This document shows, piece by piece, positions 30,221 to 40,677 of a DNA stretch of 64,000 bases (position 1 is its first letter; each line of letters begins with the position of its first letter). The DNA comes from Isochrysis galbana (Eukaryota; Haptophyta; Isochrysidales; Isochrysidaceae). The stretch lies in NCBI GenBank assembly GCA_018136815.1, contig CM030945.1, positions 219,405 to 283,404 of the forward strand, given 5' to 3'. The translations under genes and the position numbers were made by a program. Under the pieces are notes generated by a model. The model was not told the origin of the DNA. It made no database searches and was given only the letters and a program-made list of their open reading frames with translations.

Positions 30221-32260
30221 TCAGCGACATTCTGGACTCTTCGGCTTTCGCTCTTCCGCTGACGTCAGCCACTTGGTGAGGAAGTCGGCGGCCATGTGCT
30301 CGGTGCCGACATGACGTAGAGCGACTTCGCCGGACGCAACACGTTGAAGAAGGACGTGATAGCGGCGCATGAAGTGGCGGGCGCGGGAGGGAGCGGAGCG
30401 CAGGGAGCCGACGCGCATGTTCGCAAGATTGTCGGTGCCGACGAGGGTGGGTCCGTCGAGGTCGACGCCGATGGCGCGTAGGATCTCGCGGGCGTACGAG
30501 ACACCTTCGGCGGCCTTGCAGGAGGCGATGCCCTCCGCCTCCATGGAGGAGTCGACGACGAGAGCGAGTTTTTTCGTTTGGTGAAGGATCGCCCCGCCGC
30601 CGAAGGTCAAGAGGACGCCGTAGATGTTGCGGTCGCCCCATGTCGCGTCAGCGAGAGCTTCGAGGTGGGCGGGGGCGGGCTCGGAGGTATCGACGTGCGC
30701 GGCGATGGCGGCGGTGAAACGCGGCGAGGTGGAGAGGGCGAGACCGCCGTACGTGATGCCGACGTCTTTCTCGCGGTGGGCGATGACGAGGGTGGCGCGT
30801 GCAACGTCGTAGGCTGCGGCGGGCGGCGAGGACATGATGCATGACAGGCGGTGGAGGAGGAGGGAGATGCGCGGATGGAGGAGCTCGATGAATTTGAGCG
30901 ATCCGATGAGCTGCTGAGTGCGCACTTGAAGCGGCGATAGTTTGCGTGAGTCGTGGGGGACGAGATCGAGGCTGTCTGCGAGATCGGTGAGCTTCTTGCC
31001 AACGGGGAGCGAAGGGAGTGGCTGACCGTCGAGGAGCTCGGGGAGATGTTGCCGGGCGGCTTCGACGATTTTCTGGGGCATGGAGAGGGAGAGAGAGCGG
31101 GAAGCGCGATCGCGGGAGATGGAGAAGCCTTTGAACGAGGTGGGATCGGGGTCGTAGCGAACATCGCCGAAGAGGGCGGAGAGGTGGGCGCAGAGGTCGC
31201 GGCTGACCCGGCGGGCGAGGGCGGAATCCTCGGAGAAAAGAAGGTCGTCGACGACGACGAGGAGGCGGCAGAGGCCGCCTGGGGAGGCGAAGGTCCATAG
31301 GTCGTTGACGTCTTCGGCGCGAAGCCAGCCGCGGGAGGCGAGCTCCGTGTAGAGACGGTCCTGCCATTCGCGTCCGGCCGGCTCCTCGCCCCAGAGGGAG
31401 CTAGCGCATTCGACGCAGAGCGGCGAGCCGTCGTCGGCGGTAAGATGAGCGAGGGTGGTGGGGAGGGCGAGGTAGGTGAGGGGCCCTTGCTGGCGGAGGC
31501 CGTTCATGTATGCGTTGGGCACGTCGGCTTTGGCGAGGTCGTGGTCGCGGATGGCAGCGTCGGCGAGGATGGTTTTGATGGTGAGGTCATCGGCGACGGA
31601 GGAGAAGGTGATGATGTGGGCGGTGGATGGGTCGCCGGTCCGTTCGAGAAGGGCTCGTTGACGACCGCCGTCGGCGCAGTGGCGAGATTTGAAGGGATTA
31701 CGCTCGTCAAGTCCGCCAGTGGCGGGGTCGATCTTGATCTTGCGGGCGGTGACGACCGGTGAGATGGGGATGCCCTGTTCGCGGGGAACGGAGACGGGGA
31801 CGAGGCGATTCCCGGGGAAGGCGAGGATGCTATGGAGGGCTTTCTCATCGGCGGCCAGCCACGCATCGCGCTGTGGCGAGGCGAGAACTTCACGAGCGGT
31901 GGCGGGCACCGTGAAACGCGCGGGGCCGGAAGGGGTGTTGACGTCGACGACTTCTTGCGTGGCTTTGAGGCACGAGGGCTCGGGGGGGGCGGGGGAAATG
32001 AGGAGGAAGGGCGGAGGGGGAAGGGCTGCGGAGGCGGTGAGGAGGCGTGCGCGTGCGGCGTCAAGATTGTCGATGGAGCTGGCGAGGAAGGGCAGGGCGT
32101 CGTCGTCGAGGATGTGTTCAAGGATGGAGTTGTAAACGGCGACGTGTTCCGCGGCGACGGTGGATTCCATGGCGAGGGCGGTGGCGGCGAAAGCTGAGGC
32201 GGCGGCGCGAGACCGAGTAACGGGTCCGGGTCGGGGGTTGGGTGGGGCGGAGGTTGGCAT
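30221..32260 (-). CDS. Copia-type reverse transcriptase and RNase H
   Basis: An uninterrupted ORF of 679 aa from the ATG at 32260. The RT part shows AKADVPNAYMNG (first catalytic Asp), SLWGEEPAGREWQDRL (the usual GLKQAPRAW region) and VVVDDLLF, where the YVDD box is VVDD with both Asp kept. FKGFSISRDRASRSLSLSMP follows. The RNase H part shows DATWG, SSMEAEGIASCKAAEG, GTDNLANMRVGSLRS, RARHFMRRYH and MAADFLTK, with the expected D-E-D residues. No integrase or protease lies N-terminal to the RT; residues 1-120 are an Ala-rich helical segment. It could be an integrase-less Copia derivative or a rearranged copy. Confidence 0.8.
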   Translation of the reverse strand: MPTSAPPNPRPGPVTRSRAAASAFAATALAMESTVAAEHVAVYNSILEHILDDDALPFLASSIDNLDAARARLLTASAALPPPPFLLISPAPPEPSCLKATQEVVDVNTPSGPARFTVPATAREVLASPQRDAWLAADEKALHSILAFPGNRLVPVSVPREQGIPISPVVTARKIKIDPATGGLDERNPFKSRHCADGGRQRALLERTGDPSTAHIITFSSVADDLTIKTILADAAIRDHDLAKADVPNAYMNGLRQQGPLTYLALPTTLAHLTADDGSPLCVECASSLWGEEPAGREWQDRLYTELASRGWLRAEDVNDLWTFASPGGLCRLLVVVDDLLFSEDSALARRVSRDLCAHLSALFGDVRYDPDPTSFKGFSISRDRASRSLSLSMPQKIVEAARQHLPELLDGQPLPSLPVGKKLTDLADSLDLVPHDSRKLSPLQVRTQQLIGSLKFIELLHPRISLLLHRLSCIMSSPPAAAYDVARATLVIAHREKDVGITYGGLALSTSPRFTAAIAAHVDTSEPAPAHLEALADATWGDRNIYGVLLTFGGGAILHQTKKLALVVDSSMEAEGIASCKAAEGVSYAREILRAIGVDLDGPTLVGTDNLANMRVGSLRSAPSRARHFMRRYHVLLQRVASGEVALRHVGTEHMAADFLTKWLTSAEERKPKSPECR

Positions 32261-32271
32261 GCTGTTAGTGT

Positions 32272-33090
32272 CTAGGAGGCGTGCAATGAGGCCGGGGAGG
32301 CTGAGGAGACGGAGTGGGGAGAGCCGAGGTGGTAGAGCTTCCGGGCGATGGCAGTGATGAAGTTGTCGTTGTCGAGATCGAGAGGGATGGGGTGAGGCGT
32401 GAAAAAAGAAGAGGGCGGGTGTGGTGTGGCTGGATGAGCGACAGGGTAGACGGTGGGGCAGGGGCCGTTGGGCAGGGGTGAGTAGAAGTATGGCTGGGCC
32501 GGCGAGGAGGAAATCGTGGGGTCCGGCATGGGGTGGTGGTGGTAGGCCGGTGCGAATTGGGGAGGTGATGGTTGGTGGAGCATTTGGTGGAAGTTGGGCT
32601 GAAAATTGGTTTGGTAGGCTGGTGGGTGTTGTTGGAGTGGTAAGGCGGGAGGAGGATGATCGGAGGCGGCTGGAGGAGAGGGAGAGGAGAAGGGCGCGAG
32701 GGCGTGCCTGTTTGGTTGGTGTGGCTCGGGCACGGCCGGTTGGTAGTGAGTTGGGTGGGGGGTCTGGAGAGGGTGACATGGTTGGAAGGATTGGGGTGGC
32801 TGCAAAGGGTGGGAACTGGCTGGAGCTGGCGGACAGGAGGCGGCGGGATCGAGAGCGGCTGTGGCGTGGGGAGCGAAGAGGAGCGGGCGTAAGTGAGAAG
32901 GCGTGATCGGCACGCCTCCGCTACCATGTGTGAGATGGAGTGGAGCTGTGGCTGTGTTGCATGTAGAGGCAGGAGAGTTGATGCATGTAACATGTGAGGT
33001 ACAATTCGGAGGCATGGGGCGCGGGCTACCGGACACATGGGGAGCACGCATCGAAGGGGCTGAGGATGAACGGGAGTCCTCGACTGGCAT
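32272..33090 (-). CDS. Pro/His-rich ORF upstream of the Copia-type pol
   Basis: A 272-aa ORF from the ATG at 33090. It is rich in Pro, His, Gln and Ser, with PQF, NFHQMLHQ and similar repeats, and ends in a short helical segment (DNDNFITAIARKLYHLG). Its stop lies 11 nt before the ATG of the RT/RNase H ORF. Position suggests a gag-like protein, but there is no CCHC knuckle. The two ORFs are in different frames. Confidence 0.45.
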   Translation of the reverse strand: MPVEDSRSSSAPSMRAPHVSGSPRPMPPNCTSHVTCINSPASTCNTATAPLHLTHGSGGVPITPSHLRPLLFAPHATAALDPAASCPPAPASSHPLQPPQSFQPCHPLQTPHPTHYQPAVPEPHQPNRHALAPFSSPSPPAASDHPPPALPLQQHPPAYQTNFQPNFHQMLHQPSPPQFAPAYHHHPMPDPTISSSPAQPYFYSPLPNGPCPTVYPVAHPATPHPPSSFFTPHPIPLDLDNDNFITAIARKLYHLGSPHSVSSASPASLHAS

Positions 33091-33485
33091 ATGATCACGT
33101 GAGGCGGGAACGAGGACGGAGGGCACAGAGGGCAGGAGACCACAGGAGCGCTCGAGCGATAGCGCTGGGCGTCAGAAGAGATACCGACCCAAGAGAAGGC
33201 ACGCGGGGGGAAAGAGAGAACACACGGGAAAGAGGAGAGATGACGGCGGGCGGAAACACTCAGGGGGAACGGGGAGAGAGGAAAGGAGAGACGAGGCGGG
33301 AAACGGGGAGAGAGGGACGCGAGGGGACGATCCTATCGGGAGCGGACGAAAGGCGAGCGTGACGCGGTACTAGACGACGGAGAGGGAGTCACGCGAGGAG
33401 ATCTAATGGCGGGAAAGATGCATGGGGGTATGAACGACCCCCCCCTACCCGCAACAGTCTCAGTATTAGCTAAGGCGAACTAACA
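33091..33485. other. 5' flank of the Copia-type unit
   Basis: Purine-rich with GGGAGAGAGG-type phrases. No gene and no LTR is identified. Confidence 0.4.
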
Positions 33486-33505
33486 TAAACTGAATTTATG
33501 AAAAG

Positions 33506-33566
33506 GAAAAGAAAATTACATGGTCCTCTTTCTCTTTCTCTTTCGACGGAACGCGGAACGCGACCT
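33506..33566 (+). repeat. Dispersed motif G, copy 3
   Basis: GAAAATTACATGGTCCTC, a short CTTT expansion, then TTTCGACGGAACGCG. A hairpin-forming CATAAACTGAATTTATG precedes it at 33,484. Confidence 0.6.
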
Positions 33567-33775
33567 AAGCCTAAGCCGTAAGCCGCGGACAAAATCAGAG
33601 TCGTTTGCCGGGGCGCTCTGATGCCCTGCACACCTGCCCCCGGGCTCCGCCAGGGTCTCTGCAGGGCCTGCGGGGACATCTTCACCCGCGCCTTCACCTG
33701 CGTCTGCGTGCAGCACATCGGCCAGCGGCTCAGTGCAGGGGCCAGCTTCCCAAGTCGCAAATGTTTTATTTCTAC
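33567..33775 (-). repeat. Dispersed repeat F, copy 1
   Basis: Shared with 47,935-48,115 (-) and 62,530-62,710 (+). The common core on the plus strand is CCCGGGCTCCGCCAGGGTCT then CTTCACCTGCG. Read on the minus strand all copies encode an Ala/Gly/Pro stretch of the type PAEPGG. Confidence 0.65.
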
Positions 33776-33825
33776 TCCACTATAATTTGAAGCAGCCCTC
33801 AAAAAGAAAACGCCGCCGCCGCCCG

Positions 33826-34045
<220 letters not shown>

Positions 34046-34199
34046 TCTGCCTCTCTCTTTTGCCGCTGTTGAAGATGAGGTGAGAGAACAAGGCTCCCCC
34101 GCCCCCGCCTCCCCCCGCCTCCCCCCGTCTCGCTCCCCTCCTCCTCCCTCTCTCCTTCTGATATTCTTCTTCTCTCATCGCACTATTCCTACGCCCTCC

Positions 34200-34375
34200 C
34201 CTTTCCCCAGTTTGAGAGCGGGAGGAGAGAGAGGAGGGAGAGAGAGAGAGGGGGAGGGGGAGAGAGGAAAGAGAGAGGAGAGAGGAGAGGCGGGGGGGGG
34301 GGGAGGGGGGAGGGGGAGAGAAGAGAACGGGAGAAGAGAAGAGGAACGAGACAGAGAAGAGGCCAAGTGAAGGGC

Positions 34376-34441
<66 letters not shown>

Positions 34442-34450
34442 GAGAGAGAG
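34200..34450. repeat. Purine tract and (GA)n ending 2 bp before a start codon
   Basis: GGGAGGAGAG units with a G-run at 34,290 lead into a GA run (34,378-34,450) that ends GCATGG, where ATG is the golgin start. The frames through it are artefacts. Confidence 0.9.
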
Positions 34451-34452
34451 GC

Positions 34453-37400
34453 ATGGACTTCCTTCGCAAGAAGCTGGCGGAGGTGGAGGGCGAGATGCTC
34501 TCGAGTTCGTCAGAGGGTGGCGCATGGCTGAGCCAGGCGGTGAGTACGGCGACAAGCGCCGCAACCAAGGCCTTCGATGACCTCGAGTCGAGCGAGGCCC
34601 TCAGCAGAGAGCTCGAGGGAGTGAGGAGAGAGCTGGCGGCCGCACACGCGGAGATCCACCATCTCTCTCTGCTCGCGGACAAAGGGGATCACGGCGTGGC
34701 GGACGAGTTGGAGGGGTTACGCACAGAGTTGGCAGCCGCCCGCGCTCAGATTCATCGGTTGAGACCGGGTGGAGACGCCGAGAGCTTGGAAGAGGAGGCG
34801 AGAGTCTACAGGGAGGAGGCTGTCGCGAGGGGCGAGAGGCTGCGGGAGGCGGCCGCCGAGCTGGCTAAGGTGAAGGAGGCACTTGGGCTCGCTGAACAGC
34901 GCGCTGAGACCGCTGAGCAGAGCGCTACGGCAGCGGAGGAGCGCGCGGCCGACCTCGACGCCAAAAGGCTCAAGCTCAAGTCTCTGCTCCAACGGCTGTC
35001 CGACGCCAAGGGTGCGCTAGAGGAGAAGCTGAAGCAGTCCAATGAGGAGCTCGAGCAAGTGAGGCTGAGCTTGGCCGAGGCGTTGACGGGAGGGGCGGCG
35101 GCGGCGGTGACGGGCGGATCGTTTGGGGAGACGCACGGTGAGGCGCAGGATTCCGGTAAAGCCATCGGGGATCAAGAGCAGATGCGTGCCGAGCTCGCAG
35201 CTGCCCATGTGCGGATCGACGAGCTCAGCCAGGCGGCGGCGGTGGCCGACGAGCGGGCTGCTGCAGCAGAGCGGCGTGCGATGGCGGCTGAGACGGCTGC
35301 GATGCGCGCGTCAGACGGGGCAAACGCCGAGGAGTCTGCGTTGCACGAAGCACTCCGTGCCGCAAAGGCGGAGATGCTCTGTCTCGGCGCGGCTGTTGCA
35401 GACTCGGATGTGCGGCTGCGGACTGCCCAGGCGCGGGCCGACGAGATGGAGTCGAGGTCGGCCGGGGTCGAAGCTGCGTCACGAGAGATTGGGGCCAGAT
35501 ACTCGACCATCCAGATAGAGCTCCGGAGCCTTCAGGATGACCTTGCAGAGGCCCAGACGGCGCTCCGCGCCAACGCGGCCGAGCTGGAGAGCAAGACGGC
35601 CGAGCTTCAGAGCATGGCAGACGAGCTGACGCAAAAGACGTCGCAGCTGGAGGCGAACAGCTCTCAGCTCGCATGCACAGAAATCGACGCGCAAGACCTG
35701 CATGCGCAGCTCGCGGCCGCACGCAACGAGGCGGCCACCGCCAGTCGGCGGATCGCGGAGATGGAGGCAGAGCGGGCGGGCTCGTCAATTGGAGTAGCGG
35801 ACGGGCACTTGGCCAGCTTGCGTGCTGCCCTCGAGGCAAAGCAGGAGGCGGAGGCGGAGGCCCAGGCAGCGCGGGCCGAAGCAAACGCAAGGGCAGCCGC
35901 CTACGAGGCATTGGAGGCGCAATTGAACTCACTCCGTGAGGAAAAGGTGATGGCGCAGGCGCGGGCCGCGCCTCAAGGGAAGGGGGGGGGGGAGCGCGCG
36001 CCTGCAACTGGCATTGCGGCAGGCACCAAGTCCGCCCGGCGTGGGAAGAAGGCGAGGAAGGGGGTGGCGCGGACGCTGGACGAGGCGCGCACAGACAAGG
36101 ATGCGCATGGCGCACACGGGGCCGATCCGACGTCCCTGCTATCTGCCACCACTGCGGCTGAACTGGCTGCGCTCCACGGCGAGCTAGAGCACTCAGAGGT
36201 GGCGTTGAAGAGTGCGGTGGCCGCGGCGGTTGAAGAGGAGCGGCGGCGTTGTATGGCAGACGCCAACCTCAAGATGCAGATGTTGCAGGCAGATTGTGCT
36301 GAAGTTGAAGAGGCGTCTGCGAGGGCTGCAAAGAGAGCGGCCATGGAAGCCAAGGTCCGCTGCGCCACCTGTCGCTCCGCACAAGCTAACCCTCTCCTGG
36401 CAGCGAGCCACAACGCGCATGGCCGCTCAGACATGCCTTTGAACGGCAGCATGGCCCGTCGTGGTGAAAGAGCTGATCCTGTCTCCACCACTTTTGTTGG
36501 GAAACACCTTGACGCGATGAGGGGCGGCCCACCGTTGAGCCACCAGTCGTCGACATGCCCCTCATTTCCTCTGATCCCCCCTCCCCCCCCGCTTCACCCC
36601 AACCTTTTGCAAACGGCAGGAGATCGCTCAACGAGCAGCCGATTCCCGTATTGCCGTTGTTATGAAGGACTCAGAAGCAGCGATAAAGGCGGCCAAGACG
36701 GAGGCAGCGGAAGCGGCTGAGGCCATTTGGAGGGCTAAAGAAGAGGCCAAAGCGGCTAGGGCTGAAACCGCCGATGCGATTGCGGCGCTCGATGAATCTA
36801 TGCGGGATCTTGCTGCCGCACGCTCCGACGCGCAGATAGCGCGGCAGGAACTTGCGGCAGCCCGGGAGGCGATGCAAGAGGCTAAGGTTGCGTCAAGCGA
36901 CCCGTCGATGGCGGAGGAGATGGCAAGGCTCACGTCGGCGCTTGCGGCAGCTGAAGCGGCCGCTAAGGAGGCTAAGGAGGTCAACTCCTCGCTGCTCGAG
37001 TCCGAGCACGCTGCGCAGCAGCGGCTAGCGCGGGCGGAGGCGGAGGCGGAGGCTGCTCGGGTCGACCTCATGAACGTCAAACTGTCTGCGGCAGCAGAGG
37101 CCGATGAGATCAAGGCAGCGGCGGACGAGGCAGTACGTGCTGTAGAGGAGAATGGAGCGCACGAGCGAGCGAAGGTGGAAGCCGCCGCACGAACGGCAAG
37201 GGAGGCGACGGCGGCTGCAGCGAAAGAGGTTGAGGTACTCAAGGCTCAGCTTGAGGAGGCTAACCTAGCTGCGCGTACGTCCCTAGAGGACCGTGAGACG
37301 CTAAGTGAAGTGGCTGGCTGCCAAGCCGAAGAGGCTCACACTAGGCTGGCCTCAACGCAGTCTCATCTCGACGAGGTGGAGCAGCAGCTAGAGGAGGCGA

Positions 37401-39884
37401 GATCTCAACTGTCAGTCATGCGAGCACGCCTTGCCGTGGCGGAGAAGGAGGCTGAAGAGGCGCGCACGGCTGCTTCCAAGCAGCAGGCTACTATACAGGC
37501 AATCAAGGACAAGTCAAAACAGTACATCAAGCAGCTTGGGGACGACAAACGCACCTTGGAGGCGGAGGTGCAGAGGAAGGCCGATGAGGTGAGAGCCTCG
37601 TCGGGTTGGTGCTCGCGAACCTCCGGCAAGGAGCACATTGTTCGGCGTTAGGGCGGGGCGGCGGAGCACTTGAGATAGCGCTTCTTGCATATCCCCGTTC
37701 TTGGAGAACACTGCTTTTCTTTCCTCATTCCTACTTGGACAACGATTCCGCATATGCATTTGTCCAACACAGGTGGCGGCCGCACAACAAGCGTATGCCG
37801 AGCTCGAGGATCGCATCAGCCAGATCCTCGTCGAAAAGCAGAGTGCCTCGGAGCAAGCTAGTGGTGCAGAAGCAAGTGCGGCAGCTGCTCAAAAGGAGTT
37901 GAAGTCGTTGCGTGCGGCGGTGGCAGCCGCAGCGGAACTGAAGGCCAAATCGACCGCTACGATAGAGAAGCTTGAGGCTGAGGTCAGGTCGCAAAATGAG
38001 AAGGTGCGCTACGGCGACGCGCACGAGTGCCTCTGATTTTGTGCGGGGCTGTCGTCGTTTGGGTAGTGCCGATCCCCGCGTCGCTTTAGCCCCTCCCCTC
38101 CCCCCCCCCCCTCCCCCGCGCGCTCTCGGCTACTAGATGGAACACATGGAGCTAGATCTCGCGTCGGCCCGTGCCGAATTGACTCGCCAGAAGTCGATGG
38201 CTGCAATGGCACTCCGCCAGCGTGAGTCAGAACATGCCGCGGTGGAACAGCAGGTGCGCCACGCCGACGTGAAAATGGCAAATGGCGCTGAGTTGATCTC
38301 GCGTCTCAGAGCGCCGACCCCAATTGCGCTCATCACCTCTTGATCCCACAGGCTCGCACTGCGGAATCTCGTGTTGCTCAAATACGGCGCGAAGCAGACG
38401 CCCGTATCGCGTTGCTCGAGGAGGAGGTCGCCTCACTTTCGCGCTCTCTTGAGGTTGCCACTGAAGCCGCTCGTGACGAGGAACGTGCTCGTGTCGACGC
38501 GTGCATACACGAGCAACGCACCGCGGCCGATGCAGTCATCGCCGAGCGAACGGCGGCTGCTCACCGTGCCGAAGCTGCTCTTACAGACCTACGTGCGCGA
38601 CTCGACGTTGCCTTGGCGGAGCGGGAGGATAATGCAAGGGCGATTCAAGAGGCGCACGAAACGGCTGCACTGGCAGAGGAGGAAGTGGTGCGGCTGCGGG
38701 CGAGCGAACGAACGCTTCGCCAGGCTGTCGAAGATCATCGCAAGGAGGTGACCCGACTGCGCGAGTCTCAAGCCAAAGCCGAAGTGGCTGCTGTTGAGGA
38801 GGCTCGCCGGGCTGAGCGCGAGCTCCTTGCGGCAACAGCCACCGCGCAAGCCAAGGAGGTAGAGGAGATGCAAGAGGCCCTGAGGGAGGCGCAGGAAGAG
38901 NNNNNNNNNNNNNNNNNNNNNNNNNNNNNNNNNNNNNNNNNNNNNNNNNNNNNNNNNNNNNNNNNNNNNNNNNNNNNNNNNNNNNNNNNNNNNNNNNNNN
39001 CTCGCTGCACTCCGGACGTCGCTCCCCTTGCACGTGCAGCAGTCGCAGGCCCCACGAACGTCCTCCCAAATGCGCCCCCTGCAAGCGCAGCAATCGCAGG
39101 GGGAGCTTCTCGGCTCCATCCTTGACACCGATAAGCCACCACAGCAGACGCCGGCATTGGGAGCGACCCCATTGCCGAGCACCCCCGACGCGAGTATTCG
39201 GAATCAGGCAGCGGCATCAGATATGGCGCATACAGTTGGCGCGAGTCCAGCATCGGAAGCACTCGCTCCGAGGAGCGGTGAGCCACGCACCGCGGAGCCT
39301 AGCCGTTCGGCCAATGCGTCTGATGTCGCGGACCGTGAGGTGGAGGTGGACGACGGTGAGTTTCTGCTTGGTGGTGTTGACATTATGCCCCTAGAAGGGA
39401 CTCCTGTGCGCGACAGCACTGGTGAAGACGATGGGGATACCAAAGTGGCAGCGTTGTTCCAATTGGCTACGGAGAACTCCATGCTGAAGGCGGAGGTCGC
39501 TCAGCTGCAACGCTCCATCGCACATTCTCAAGCCGGGGTACGCCTGCAACCCCCTCGCGTGCCGACACAATTGTGCTCGTCCGGGCGATGCACAATTCTG
39601 CTCGTCCGGGCAAAGCACAATTGTACTCGTTTGGGCGAGGCCTGTAACAATTGCCCATACGACCGCTCACTCTTCCGGCCTCTTTGTGCGTGGCCCCCGC
39701 ATCGTAGGTAAGCCTGCTCTTTCTCAAGAAGGTGTTGTTGCGGTACATGACACAAGGTGACCTCGAGAACACGCTGCCGGTGATTGCCAAAGCACTCGAC
39801 TTCACGGATGATGAGGTGGGCGAGGTTCGGCAGAGTACAAGAAGAGGAGTCTTCCGCCGTCTTCTAGGTGCCCCAAGGCCATGA
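34453..39884 (+). CDS. GRIP-domain golgin, six exons, interrupted by an assembly gap
   Basis: Golgins are long coiled coils anchored to trans-Golgi membranes through a C-terminal GRIP domain that binds Arl1 GTPase. Exons: 34453-36354, 36620-37588, 37773-38003, 38137-38253, 38352-39537 (containing the N gap 38,901-39,000) and 39708-39884. All introns are phase 0 and GT-AG. About 1,490 codons are visible. Almost the whole length is Ala/Glu/Arg-rich heptad-like coiled coil. The last exon encodes the GRIP signature: FLKKVLLRYM, then DLENTLPVIAKALDFTDDEV, closing with an Arg-rich tail. The usual Tyr before LK is Phe here. Acidic, Pro/Ser-rich linker DNA (39.1-39.5 kb) separates coil and GRIP. Each piece of exon 5 is open in the expected frame, so the gap length is probably a multiple of 3 once filled. 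Confidence 0.85.
38901..39000. other. Assembly gap (100 N) inside golgin exon 5
   Basis: Exactly 100 N. Coding sequence is open on both sides. Confidence 1.
39554..39640 (+). repeat. Short tandem repeat inside the last golgin intron
   Basis: Three units of CACAATTSTGCTCGTCCGGG type, spaced about 26-30 bp, fill half of the 170-bp intron. Confidence 0.7.
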
Positions 39885-40026
39885 TACAATTGGCCCGTTT
39901 ACTTCTTCTCTCTATTTGCGGAGGTGGCAAGGCCACCATGCACCCTCATTCCCCCCCACAGTCCTTCCTTACGGCTATCATCATCATTAGCGGGCTTGCT
40001 AGCATTTAGTAGTTGTACATGCGCAA

Positions 40027-40110
40027 CTCAACTAACTTAACATTTTGGTTCACATGGGGAGGCCCCTCGTGTCCTTCCCTCCAGGCTCCACTTGCTCCCC
40101 TTGCCAGGGG
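40027..40110 (+). mobile_element. Short retroelement 5' fragment with CAAC start
   Basis: Starts CAACTAACTTAACATTTTGG then TTCACATGGGGAGGCCCCTC, the pattern of the family-A/B 5' ends. The stem is imperfect here. Confidence 0.5.
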
Positions 40111-40677
40111 GTGTCGCATCCGCGATCTGTTAGAGCAAGGCTGATCTCACCTTTGGAGATCGGCCCATGCGAGGACGCGCCGGCAGCTAGCGTGAATCGT
40201 GGTTCTTACGGGGAGCTCATGGAGCTTTCCTCGCGACCTGTATTGGATGTGACTACGGGCATTATGCATTATTGCAAACGACGCACGGGGTGGCCAAGGT
40301 CCGTGTGCCGTGTGGGGCGCCATCCCGTGCACATAGCATGCTGCAGTCGGGCTTCAGCAGCATGGAGGCCGTACTAGCGCTGGCTGCGCAGCCGCCCACG
40401 CGCTACCGCGCCCTTAATGGTCTTTACTAAGGGTTTCGTCCGTTCATAAGAATTAGCTGGGCCGCATTCCCCCAACCCCATCGCAGTTTCCTCGTTTTTT
40501 CATGTGTATTCTCTTGCTGCTAGCCTATGAGGAACCATTGTAAAGATTTTGTTAATTCTATGATAGCGGGTACATTGGGGCGTTGTCCTGTGGCGGTGGC
40601 GGAGGTTCGACCTCAAAGCATTAGGGGAATGAAGAGATCCGTGATATTATTCAAGAGGTCTATAGGAAAAGTGCGCT

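Noticed and set aside
29551-33485. Long terminal repeats around the Copia-type unit
   Set aside because: By eye no shared sequence longer than about 14 bp was found between the two flanks. A dot-plot would be decisive.
36355-36720. Golgin exon 1 reading on to 36,720
   Set aside because: The frame after GTCCGC at 36,355 loses coiled-coil character. Joining to 36,620 keeps frame and heptad-like sequence.
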